Below, in pieces: positions 21,948 to 32,725 of a stretch of 64,000 nucleotides of DNA. The position numbers and the translations under genes are program-made. Every line of letters begins with the position of its first letter. The first letter of the stretch is position 1. This DNA is from Dryas octopetala (lineage: Eukaryota > Streptophyta > Magnoliopsida > Rosales > Rosaceae). The stretch spans positions 3,968,001-4,032,000 of the forward strand of contig OY992834.1 of assembly GCA_963921425.1 (NCBI GenBank), written 5' to 3'. The notes beneath the pieces were generated by a model, which saw only the letters and a list, made by a program, of their open reading frames with translations, did no database searches and had not been told where the DNA came from.

Positions 21948-22496
21948 CTGGCTAACTCTCAGGAAGCTCTGGAAGCCAGTAGCGATTCCAGCAGTGAAGG
22001 GGTGGTGCTCGCCCTATATGAGGCCCTGAAATCACGTGACGTGGCGACGGTGCACCAGATTGTAGCCCCGGACCTCGAGTGGTGGTTCCATGGTCCGCCG
22101 ACCCACCAGTTCTTGATGCGCCTGCTCACCGGTTCTGCATCCGACTCTGACCCCTCGTTCGGGTTTGAACCCCAGTCCATCACCTCCTTCGGCCCCGTCG
22201 TCCTCGTCGAGGGCTGCCACTGCGACATCTCCTGGGTCCACGCCTGGACCGTCACGGATGGGATAATCACCCAGGTCAGGGAGTACCTCAACACTGCCCT
22301 CACCGTCACACGCCTCGGCGGAAACTCAAACTCAACTTCCTCCTCCGCTCCATCCTCGCCGTCCAGTAAGTTCTCTCCTGCCAAGTCATCCTCATCGACG
22401 TCTGAGATTACCTCGTTCCACTGCCCCTCCGTTTGGGAGAGCAGCTGCTCCAATCGGGTCGGCAAGTCCGTTCCGGGTCTGGTCCTCGCAATATAA
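21948..22496 (+). CDS. SAG20: WUN1/SAG20-like (wound-induced, NTF2-fold) protein, probable non-AUG start
   Basis: This is a single-exon gene of the wound-induced WUN1/WI12/SAG20 family, small NTF2-fold proteins raised by wounding and senescence; molecular function is unknown. The frame shows the family core in order: LALYEALKSRD helix, DLEWWFHGPPTHQFLMRLL, WVHAWTVTDGIITQVREY and the terminal VWESS...GKSVPGLVLAI. No ATG precedes the core. The first in-frame ATG (22116) would remove the first helix and the WWFHGPP motif, and the first ATG on the transcript (22018) opens a three-codon out-of-frame ORF. The CTG at 21948 has G at -3 and G at +4 and would give an (M)ANSQEALEASS N-terminus and 182 aa. 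A second CTG at 21969 is also well placed. Start choice is inference; the family assignment is firm. Confidence 0.85.
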   Translation: MANSQEALEASSDSSSEGVVLALYEALKSRDVATVHQIVAPDLEWWFHGPPTHQFLMRLLTGSASDSDPSFGFEPQSITSFGPVVLVEGCHCDISWVHAWTVTDGIITQVREYLNTALTVTRLGGNSNSTSSSAPSSPSSKFSPAKSSSSTSEITSFHCPSVWESSCSNRVGKSVPGLVLAI

Positions 22497-25400
22497 ATTA
22501 ATTAGTACTACCAATAAAAGGGTGCTGAGGTGTCCTCCTGTGATTGGGTGCCTACTGACATAGAGATGTAGGTCCCATATGGTTTTTGCTTGGTTTGGTT
22601 TGTGAATTGTGATTGTGGGTTGTCTTTAAGTTTGAGCTTGTTTTGTTTGGGTCTGTGAGTGTGTGAGTGTGTGTGTCTGGTTTGGTTGGGTGGAATCATG
22701 GGGCTGAGACCCTTTTGGTCATATCCTGACGACGCGTCTGTATTATTATGCTACTCTCCTTTTGCAATAAAGACGTGCTTTTTTAATAACCCTTTGGAAG
22801 TTTGGAGTTTAATTCATTTCTACTGCTTTGTATTTCGAGGACCAATTCGTGTTTTTGGTACTGTTTTTCAGTAACCTACCTACCTGAATACATTGTACAC
22901 AAATAAATAGATCGAAAACCAGCCTAACAACCTGGATTCCGGGAATACTATTATACTACGTACACAAAACAGCCTTACGTGATATTTGTTCCTCTAATCT
23001 TGAATTATAATGTGTCTGGAATCTGGATGGAGAAAATAAATGTAGAATTAATTAGACAAAACTCAACCTTTATACCATCACATATACTAATTAATTTTCT
23101 TGTTTGAGTTCATAACTTAACATAACATTTCTCGTGGAATAAAACTTGGGCTTTAAAGATCTAATTTCCATCAAAGCTACCACCACCACGGCCACTACCA
23201 TTCCTGCCACTTTCACCACCAATACCGCAATTAATTACTGCCAACCCTCCTCCACCATCTTCTTTGATATTGCTGTTGTCACCATCACCATTCATTTTCG
23301 AGATCGATTGACATGTATACATAAAAAGAAAAATCTATACATTGCGTACTATGCTTTATAAATTAGTCAAATATGAACAAATTTTACAACTTTAAATCTC
23401 ATATTTTAAAATTGACTAGAAATTTTTTTTCATCCAAAAGCACTGTTGGTACTTGTCGCATTCTTAAGAAATGGGATTTCCCCAAGGAATCCAAGTCGAT
23501 GTTCCAATGCTTGCTTTGGTTTTGTCATTTTATTCATTGTGCCACGTGGCAGCTTGACCTTTGTAATGAAGTGCATAGTGCATATCAACTCCTTTTGGTT
23601 CAATTAGTCCCGTATTTTGAAGGTGGCCGGCGGCCGGCGGTGGTGATTGTTGACTCACCACTGGATCATGAAGTCACGAGTGACCATGGTTAGCATGCTG
23701 TTCACTCCAAAGTCTAAAACAAGTGATGTGATAAGCATTTGAACTAGGAGATCGGATTGGAAATAAAATTAATTGTAGGTCATAAAATGGTCTCGGAGGG
23801 AAGCAATTCGTCCTTCGCCACGTGTACGGTGGATATGCTCTTCAAGCTCATTTCACCATGTATAGTAAACGATCCACGCAGATCTCAGCCTCCCTCCGAC
23901 ATGAAACTCATCTGAATGTCGATCATGTCGGACTAAAACCCTTGTTTAAATACAGTCCGAAAGAGAATCGTCACATGTATAGCGTGATCGTCATGTCCTT
24001 TATTTAGTGGGACCCCTTTATCACGCGAGAAATTTTCTTGTCCATTTGATTATTGGAACTCGTGCAAATAGGCCAAGTTTGAAACAAACAATCCCTTAAT
24101 ACCAGATTCATCCCCATGAAAATTGAAAATTAACACTTTCCCAAACCCATTTTTTGTTTATGAATTTTACCCTAACAATAAAATTATTAATAAAGGATAA
24201 GGGGTGCAACAAATCTCCTACATTTTTTTGGGGTCCAAAAATACTGCATTAAGGCAGCAAAGGTCAGCAAAAAACACAACAGAAAGAGGATGCACCTTGA
24301 CTAGATACAAAGGAGAGGATCTTGCAACAGGAGATATCACCAAAAGAAAGAAAAAAAAAAAAAAAAAAGCAAAGCTAAGCTAAGCTAAGCCCTAAAGATA
24401 GTTTAAGAAAGCGACGGAGGCCGGGTGCAACAAATGTCTTAATATGCAGCAATTGAAAAGAATATTTGTGTCACTTTAAGTTAAAGATAGTTGGTGTACA
24501 GTAAGTAACCAACTAAAGGGTTCAAAGTAATCTTGGTCAAATAAAGAGAGTTAAAAGTAAAACTTTTTCCATATATAGAAACATTAAACATTGAAAAATA
24601 AAGAGAATGATAAAAAAAGGTGATGAACATACAAGTAATGAATTATGCTATGGCCAACAGCCCAGGAACACTAGTTTCATCTAGAAAGTTGAATGGTTCA
24701 TAGAAATCGATCATCAGGTGATATTTGGATGGTCATTCACGCCTTTTGCAACTACTATGAAACTACTTACGTTAAAACATGACATCAACCCCACGACATA
24801 ATAAAAAATAATACAAACAGAGCTAATTAAGACGTAGGGAGATTTAGACAAACAATAATACTAGTTGTCCCACATTTTTTTTCCCACATTTGTATCCCAT
24901 CTGATGTGTTATTACTTTTTACTGGAAGGGTATTTCTTTTTTCTTTTTTAGGTTTTATTTTTTAATTTTTAGTATCCAATATATAAATACCATGTAAGAT
25001 GGTATGAAATTATGGTATAAAAATGTGGTAAGTGTAACATTACTGTTAGACAAATTAGATATATACAACTCGTTCTTAATTCTATGAATAATTTTCTCAA
25101 AATGTAGGGATACAATTTAATTTATCTTTTAGTTTCATCCTGACCTTTGTTTTATTTTTTTTTTCACCCCCATATATTTATCAAAAGAGTACGACGCTTG
25201 CTCTAATTTTTTTTTTTTTTTTAACATTGAAAAACAGTAGCAAAATTATGATTCGGAAAGACAAAATATGCTCTGCATGAGGCATATTCTTGTTCTTGAA
25301 CCAGCTTTCAATTTGTGTTCATGTAGGTGTGCAGGTGAACATTTTAGGCATCCAACAGTTGAAACTTTGAAAGGATCTCAAATCGAATTGATTCCCATCC

Positions 25401-25818
25401 CCTGAAAGATTCTTTGAATTGTCCTTCTCAACCTTATCCTGACTATTTCAATAAATTGATTAAGAAAATCACTAATAATAAACATATATTGTTTGCCCAA
25501 GCAAGGATTGTCCAAGTCTAAAGAATAAAATAACAGAGCAGTGTGTAGCATATGGAATATAAATTTCCGTATAGGCTTATAGTACCATAGGATATATTGT
25601 TGTGACCACTATTATTCTACATTATTGTAACTCAAGTGGTGGTAAAGAGTACTTATTCTAAGCTCATGATTTTGAGTTTAATCATCCTCTCCTATTATCT
25701 TTTTATAACAAAAAAAAAAAAATTGTTCAAATAGTTTGTATTAGTCCCTGATTATTGATCATTTGATAAGGCGACCCCAACATCAGTGCATCGAGAATCA
25801 AACCAAGAAAAGTTGGTG
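22497..25818. other. Intergenic, no gene recognised
   Basis: This is 3.3 kb of mostly AT-rich sequence after the SAG20-like gene. It includes the likely 3' UTR to about 22850, a 44-codon glycine-rich ORF on the minus strand (23161-23295), a GC-rich ggccggcggccggcggtgg patch near 23625, and a probable MITE at 24864. None of the longer open frames resembles a protein family. Confidence 0.45.
24864..25038. mobile_element. Possible MITE, 175 bp
   Basis: The left end (gttgtcccacattttttttc, continuing cccacatttgtatcccatc) and the complement of the right end (gttacacttaccacattttt, continuing ataccataatttcatacc) form a long imperfect inverted repeat of roughly 45 bases. Possible target duplication remnants are aatact and attact. 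The superfamily is unclear. Confidence 0.45.
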
Positions 25819-26452
25819 CATGAAACTAGGGGTGGGCACGGTACGGTATGGTACGGTATGAGCCCCATACCGATATCATACCGAAATTTTTATTCGGTAC
25901 GGTATCGGTACGGTATGGACATTTTTAAAACTCGTACCATACCATACCAGTGTTCTATAAATTCGGTATGGTTCGGTATGGTTTCGGTATATACCAACAT
26001 TTTAAAATTATTATTTTTTTGTCAAAAAACAATATTTAACAACAAAAAAGAAATATATATATATCAATGCCAAAGAAAACAACAGGAACCACCATATAAA
26101 GAAAACAACAGGAACCACCATATAAAGAAAATGTAAGCATGATAATGAACACACAGCAACACACTGCATCTCTGTTTTAGAACATAAAAGTAAGCAACAT
26201 AAGGCAATAAGCTGTTTGGTTGTAAATGGAAGTAGTAAATGGAACTACAGAGAGCTTTTGTTTTCTCTTCCTCTTTCACCACTACATAACTCGCACTAAT
26301 ATGCATAACACATCACCTTGAGACAGGGCCATATAAATTTGCATAACAGAAGAAACTGATAAATTGACAGAACACAACATAAGGCAACATGGACAGCAGA
26401 CCAGCAGTGATGGCCAGCTGCAAGGTCTTGGCCAGCAGTGAGCTCAAACATG

Positions 26453-28859
26453 CTATTTTCCCTTTCCCTTTGCCTTGACTTCACTTGCATGTTCTACGCA
26501 AAATGGAATACAACATAATTAAAATTCATTAATTCAATGCAAACTTTAAAAGCAAGCAACAAAGCAAAGCAAGTAATTATATTTACAAAACATTACCTGA
26601 TTCTACACCTTCATAAAATTCAAGTTCTTCAATGCAAGGTTCATCCTCCAAGCTGGAAATATCATCCCCACTCAACCAATTTTGCATACAAATCAAGGCC
26701 TCCACTGATGAAGGAGTTAATGAACTCCTAAATGAATTTATGACTCTACCCCCAGTGCTAAAACTACTCTCTGATGCCACTGTTGATACTTGAATTGCAA
26801 GAACATCACTTGCAATTGCTGCCAACACAGGGTACTTGGGACCGTTGAGCTTCCACCACAATAAAATGTCAAAACTTTGGGTTGTGTATTCTAAAGGATC
26901 CATCAAGTATGTATCCACTTCATGTGCCACCACTGCCTCATTGCTCTCTTCCACCACCTTTCTCCAATCATCCAAAATATCATCCCTCCCATTATCCCTA
27001 CTCTCCTCATCTTCTACCATATAAGTTGCAGCACTAGTATTGTGTGAATTAGAATCCACATTACCTCTCAAGTGTATGCCACCATCTACTTTTGGACCAT
27101 ACTCTTCATAAAGGCTCATCAACACTCATTTCATCTCTTTGGTTTTCAGCTGCACCTCTTCCTCATCAAACCTCTCCTTCCTAAACAAATGAGTTATATG
27201 TCTAAGCTTAAACCTTGGATCCAACACAAGTGCAATCAGCACCAGTGGGTTCAGATCATTCAATGTGCCAAAATACTTGTTATATTTGCCTCTCATGTTG
27301 GCTGCCATGTCAGCCAACACTCGTTCAGTTTCATCACCAGTGGCCATCTCAGGTGTCACAAACAACTTGTCAATTGCATGTTCAATAGCAAGAACATCAT
27401 GAAAAGTTGTGTGGATAGTGGGGTGCAAAGATGCACTAACCCTTAAAGTCACATCATAAAACACTTTCAAAAACTTTACAAACACCCTAGCATTGTTCCA
27501 ATCAACCTCACTTGGTGGCCCAATCCTAAGCCTCCTACTACTACATTGAACCACATTGCCATCATCATCAAATTCTTCATCTGGTTCCTTGAAGTAAGCC
27601 AAAAAGGTGCTGCCTTCATCCTCCGCCATTCTTGTGAAAGCCTTCTTAAACTTCAAGGCTGCCTCCAACATTATAAATGTTGAATTCCACCTTGTGGGGA
27701 CATCCATGCATACAAGACCCTTGCTGGTCAGTTTCTCCTTCTCCACAGAAGATTTAAAATATTCTAATCTTTGTGGAGAGGACCTTACATACTTCACAGA
27801 ATTTCTAATGGCCAAAACAGACCTATTAAGCTTCTTCAACCCACTTCCCACTATTAAATTGGTTATGTGAGCAACACATCTCACATGCAAGTACTTCCCA
27901 CCCAAAACGGCTTGTGATTTCTCCCACATATTCATTTTAGACCTAACCCAGTCTAAAGCTACTTTATTTGCAGAAGCATTATCAACAGTTATGGTCAACA
28001 CCTTCTCTATTCCCCACTGTAACAAACATGCCTCAATAAGCCTCCCTATAGTGGTCCCTTGGTGATTAGGAATCACACAAAAGTTTAAAACTCTTTTGTG
28101 CATCTTCCAATCCTTGTCAATGAAATGGGCAGTTAGCACCATATAATTGCAGTTTTGGACACTTGTCCAAGTGTCAGTAGTTAGGCAGATCCTATGTGCA
28201 CTCAAATCTTTCATCAAATTCTCCTTATGCTCATCATACATTTTCAGAAACTGCCTAACTATAGTTCTCCTGCTAGGTATTTCAAACATTGGGCAAGCCC
28301 TACTACAGAACTTCCTAAAACCCTTCTTCTCTACCACACTAAATGGCATCTCATCTAGTACAATCATCTCAACACAAGCCTCCATCACATCACTCTGCAC
28401 AAACCCCTTAGAAACCATCTTGTTACCCTGACCCTTATCACCACAAATAATCTTTTGGTTTTTGTTTTGGTTTGGTGGGTAATACTTGCACAGTTTTCTA
28501 ATGTGGGTACTCATTCCTGATGTCCCATTTAGAATAGGATCACATGCATAATCTCCTAGAATACCCTTAGGACAATATATGCATTTAGCTCTCTTATATA
28601 TCACTTCTACCTCTATCATCTTCCCTGATTCATCTTTTTTTTTTTCTTTTTTTATTACATCATACTGTTTAAAATGCTCCCAAACCCAACTACGTTTGGT
28701 ACCAATACTAGGTTTAGAAAGGGGATTCAGCTCACTTACTTCTGTTGCAGATTGAATGGGTTCTCCCACTGTTGCTGGAGGTCCCAATGGTGAGGGTGAG
28801 GTTGCTGTTGAAGAACAAGCAACCCCACTATGCTGATGTGATTGAGTTTGAGACTGCAT
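26453..28859 (-). CDS. hAT-Ac transposase (BED zinc finger, hAT C-terminal dimerisation), one in-frame stop
   Basis: Plant hAT transposase cuts and reinserts the surrounding element. The ATG is at 28857-28859; the frame is open slightly further only through a GTG. The main exon runs to 26597, then a GT-AG intron and a 41-nt last exon (26453-26493) ending in TAG. Domains in order: a BED-type zinc finger (SWVWEHF ... CIYC ... THIRKLC), a long catalytic region with the LTTDTWTSVQNCNYM and CVAHITNLIV signatures, and the C-terminal dimerisation domain (DILLWWKLNGPKYPVLAAIA, ASESSFSTGGRV). One TGA at 27126-27128 interrupts the reading frame between EMK and VLMSLYEEYG; the frame is the same on both sides. 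Unless that base is a sequencing error or the stop is spliced out, the protein loses its dimerisation domain and the copy would be non-autonomous. Confidence 0.88.
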
Positions 28860-29039
28860 CAACAAAATCACAGAAGTACAGAGGAAATAAGGAACTCAGT
28901 CACTCACCCTTCGCAGCTCAATTAAAAATGAAGAGAAACCCTCAGACTCAAAGCCCAGAGGAAATAAGGAACTCAGTCACTCACCATGATGTTCCAAGTT
29001 AGAACTGCAGAACCCAGCCGTCGTCACAGCCTCACAGGT

Positions 29040-29400
29040 CGTCTCGGCGTTGCGTCGTCGCGTCGTCTTCTCGTCGTCGCGTCGTCGCGTTGTCTTCACT
29101 CAAAGCCGAGAGGAGTTACCGAGTGAGGGATGAGATGGAGGGATTGAGAGATCAGAGATGAGATGGAGGGAGGGAGGGATGGATTGGACTGAGATGAGGA
29201 TTAGAGGGAGGGAAATCGAGATGAGGATTAGAGGGATGGATTGAGAGATCAGAGATGAGATGGAGCGAGGGAGGGATGGATTGGACTGAGATGAGGATTA
29301 GAGGGAGGGAAATCGAGATGAGGATTAGAGGGAGGATTAGAGGACTCGCTGGGGACTTGGGGAGTGGGGATTGGGGATTTTTGATTTAGGGATTTTTGAT
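29040..29400. repeat. Low-complexity and 97-bp tandem duplication at the 5' side of the hAT gene
   Basis: A cgtcgtcgcg simple repeat (29040-29095) is followed by a purine-rich block in which about 97 bp starting ggattgagagatcagagatg (29141) is repeated almost exactly from 29238. A short tagggatttttgattt repeat follows near 29385. These lie between the transposase gene and the right end of the hAT element. Confidence 0.8.
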
Positions 29401-29886
29401 TTAGGGATTGGAGAGTCCGAGAGTGGATTCTGGAAGACTGGAAGTGCCTGACTGCCTGTGAGTCTAAATGTCTAATACAGTAATTGAGTAATACTCTAAT
29501 ATTGAACATTTGAACGTAATACGAAGCCCAAGTACTGACTAGCCCAATTACTGAACGTATTGTCTAGCCCAGGGCCCAGGCCCAATTGAGTCTAATATGT
29601 GTATTATGTGAGATCAAATGTACTGACCGTATGTCATACTCATATATACAGCAACACTTAATTAAAAAAAAATTAAATAATTAAATAAAAAATAAATTCG
29701 GTACGGTACGGTATTTCTCGGTATTGAAAGTTCCATACCTATACCATACCGATTTAGACTCGGTACGGTACGGTATCGGTACGGTATATAATCGGTATTG
29801 TTTTTCGGTATAACGTCGGTATGGTACGGTATGGTACGGGTTCAGTTTCGGTATTTCGGTTTTAAATGCCCACCCCTACATGAAAC

Positions 29887-30586
29887 AGTCGTCACTACTT
29901 CCAAACATGCTTGGAAAAGTGACTTTAATTAATTTAATGATTTCATTCTGGAATCCACGAAAAAAATTTAAAAAAGTGGGAAATATAATGATATTGGGAA
30001 GGGCCATGTTGATAATCTGAAGCTGCTATTAGATAAAGACTACTGCGATCGAGTCTTCCACCTTTTGTTGTTAATCGATTCCGGAAATTGATTGATAATT
30101 ACTTGAAAACACATTCGCATAGTAATTAACTATTTAAAATGATAATTTGGAGGAAAATTTGTAGTGTGCGACCAAAATTCATGCTAAAGACTAGTTCTAT
30201 CACGTCGCTCTCTCTATTTATTTCCACTAATTAATTATGTTTATTGTTTTCAATCATTCCGTCGTCACACATATTAATTTGATATTTGTATGGTACGAGA
30301 AGAGAAATGGTTAATTAACAAGTTGTAGTTTCTTATTCATACTTATCTTATATAAGCAGCCTTCTACTTCCAGCAGCCGTACACCGAATTCATAATTTAT
30401 CTTATAAGTAACATCCTATTTAATATATTGATATATCACACAAGCTTTGATTGAGAAGTTATGGAATTCAAATATATTATTAACACAAGCACCTTGACAT
30501 CTAGCTACCAAGTCTTTGCGTGTGACTTTGATTCAGATTTGTTCGTTAAGCTCCAATTAATTAGAGTTTAAGACGGCAATTAAACT

Positions 30587-30620
<34 letters not shown>

Positions 30621-31690
30621 CTTTGACTTCTTGCATGTTTTGCTAAAAGAAGTGTTAATTACTCCTTAAGATAAGCATGATTTTCTCTTTAATTAAGGAA
30701 GCATTAACGAGGAAAAAATACGTACTTAACCAAGCACAAGTTGGGTATGGCCAATTGTTTGCAACTTTACACATGGAATGTAAGAATTTATTCCTTGATA
30801 TTTGATAAAAGTACCCAGCTATGGATCTGTATACATTTGCCCAAGTGGTCTTTGCAATTGCCAATCTAGCTAGTTGAAACAAAAATGGAGATTCAAGGCC
30901 TTGTGTTCTGCTAGCTTGACCACATTAAGCTAATTCAAACTAGATTAACACAAATGGGCAAATTACATAAATGATCACTAAACATAACCAAAATTTTGTT
31001 TTGCTTCTAGAGCCTTCATAGCATGTATTTATTTAGGTCCTCATATTTTTAGATATGTGCTGAGTAAGGAAAAAGCCTAATTTCTTGTAATATTTTTGTT
31101 AAAAGTGATCATGCACATGACCATTACATCAAGGACCAAAATGAAATTCTGGTCAAAATTTAAGGACCATATATAAATGTAACTTGCCCAAAACAAAACT
31201 AATTTCCATTCAGGTATATATATATATATACAAAACTTATTAAAACCCCAATTAGAAAAAGTAAAATACAGAGGAATAAGAGCATGGATGCAAACGAAAC
31301 ATCATCCACAATGATGAGGACCGCTGTGGTTATGTATTCATGGGTACACCTATTTATATCACACTATATATCACACAGTGGGTTTGGTCCAGAGTCATAT
31401 TTTCATAGATGGGATAGGGCATTTTGGAGCATTCTCATCAAATGGCCAAGTGCATGATTAATCATTTGTCGCATATTACAAATTAAGAGGTTAATGTTAA
31501 TTGTTAATGTCACCGTCTAATTAAGTTGTATCCCTATCAATCAACATATTGATAAGGTCATAGGTTGAAGGCCAAGTCATTGATAAAAAGAGAGATATGG
31601 TGTTCTGATTTAGCTTTGGGCTACATTGTCATATAAGCCCGGCCCACACCTAGTCTTTACTTGTGAATCCAATCCATTGAGAAATAATAA
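29887..31690. other. Intergenic, AT-rich, with TA microsatellites
   Basis: No gene recognised in 1.8 kb. It contains two (TA)n tracts, about 30590-30619 and 31215-31230, and otherwise anonymous AT-rich sequence. Confidence 0.5.
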
Positions 31691-31699
31691 TAAGGCAGG

Positions 31700-32389
31700 G
31701 GGGGGCGGTTCAGACCACCCTAATCCACTAAGTTGACCACCCCACTTAAATTTTTACCTCTTTTTGCCCCTATATTAAAAAAAAAAAACCATCTCCAATT
31801 TTGGCCGGCCACCCTCCCCTCCGCCGCGGAGCTTCACGACGTCGATTAGCCGCGCATGGTGGTCGGATGAACAAGAGAAGACCAGGGTTGGACTCGCCAT
31901 GACCTGGGGAACAAAACCCAAGTGGTCCGGCGTCTCAACTTTGCCGGAAAAGGAAGATCGCCAGCGAAGGGGCCGATCGGGTCACGACGTCGATTAGCCG
32001 CGCACGGTGGTCGGATGAGCAAGAGAAGACCAGGGTTGGACTCGCCGTGACCTGGGGAACAAAACCCAAGTGGTCCGGCGTCTCAACTCTGCCGGAAAAG
32101 GAAGATCGCCGGCGAAGGGGCCGTCGGGTCTTCGCCTGGGCCGATCGGATCTTCGCCTGGGTGGGTGGGTCTTCGCCTTGGAGGGGTGGGGTCGACCAGC
32201 GAAGGGGGGAGGTGGGGTCGCGCCGGTGGTGGGGAGGGGGTGGGGTTGCGCCGGCGGAGGGGAGGGTGGCCGGCCAAAACTGGAGATGGTTTTTTTTTTT
32301 TTTAATGTAGAAGCAAAATGGGCAAAAAGGGGTAAAAATTTAAGTGGGGTGGTCAACTTAGTGGATTAGGGTGGTCTAAACAGCCCCCC
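31700..32389. mobile_element. Mutator-like non-autonomous element with GC-rich interior
   Basis: Long terminal inverted repeats of about 120-130 bp are visible: the left end GGGGGGCGGTTCAGACCACC pairs with the complement of the right end GGGGGGCTGTTTAGACCACC, and similarity continues through ccactaagttgaccacccca and an A-rich stretch to ggccggccacc. The flanks taaggcagg and taagacaaa match at six of nine bases, compatible with a decayed 9-bp duplication. The interior is GC-rich and carries a 148-bp direct duplication (first copy from 31835, second from 31983, both starting cacgacgtcgattagccg). Open frames inside are proline/glycine-rich and not credible genes. A captured host gene scrap (Pack-MULE style) is possible but not identified. 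Confidence 0.7.
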
Positions 32390-32725
32390 TAAGACAAATA
32401 TATCCATAACAAATTTATAAGTTTAATTACGTTAATAATAAACAAAGAAATTAAAAAAATTTTCTCTATCAAGTATCAAGTTACTATCAAGTATCAAGTA
32501 TCAACACATCTGCCTCCATTTATTGAGAAATTATCCAGAGGAAAAAGAAAGAAAATGCAAACACCAAAATTTGAGCCACTTTCCACAAATCTGAAACATG
32601 GTTTAAGATCCCAGAAACACCCCAAAAATAGTATGAAAACCAGAAAACAAATCCAACCCATAAAACCCTAAACAAAAAAGAAAATTAACTCTGCTTGTTT
32701 GTTTGTTTGTTTGTTCTTATCATTA

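Larger units (their letters stand above)
25827..29878. mobile_element. hAT-Ac transposon, nearly whole, 4052 bp
   Basis: The terminal inverted repeats are TAGGGGTGGGCA at both ends. A perfect 8-bp target duplication catgaaac flanks it (25819-25826 and 29879-29886). Both subterminal regions are packed with copies of the cggtacggtat motif in both orientations, the kind of site hAT transposases bind. A transposase gene fills the centre on the minus strand (separate entry). Size, ends, duplication and gene content fit an autonomous-type Ac-like element, apart from one stop codon in the transposase frame. The perfect flanking repeat suggests a fairly young insertion. Confidence 0.93.

Noticed and set aside
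21959-22465. 168-codon minus-strand ORF opposite the SAG20-like gene
   Set aside because: Shadow of the real plus-strand gene; acidic composition mirrors its codon use and it has no family match.
23161-23295. 44-codon glycine-rich ORF on the minus strand
   Set aside because: Could be a scrap of a glycine-rich protein gene, but too short and without context to call.
23373-23693. 106-codon ORF on the plus strand
   Set aside because: No family resemblance, AT-rich start, no splice or promoter support.
26064-26490. Short ORFs near the left end of the hAT element
   Set aside because: They fall in the 3' region and subterminal repeats of the element and show no domain.
31994-32369. Proline/arginine-rich ORFs on both strands, up to 120 codons
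   Set aside because: GC-rich interior and TIR of the MULE; both strands are open together, which is typical of composition rather than coding.
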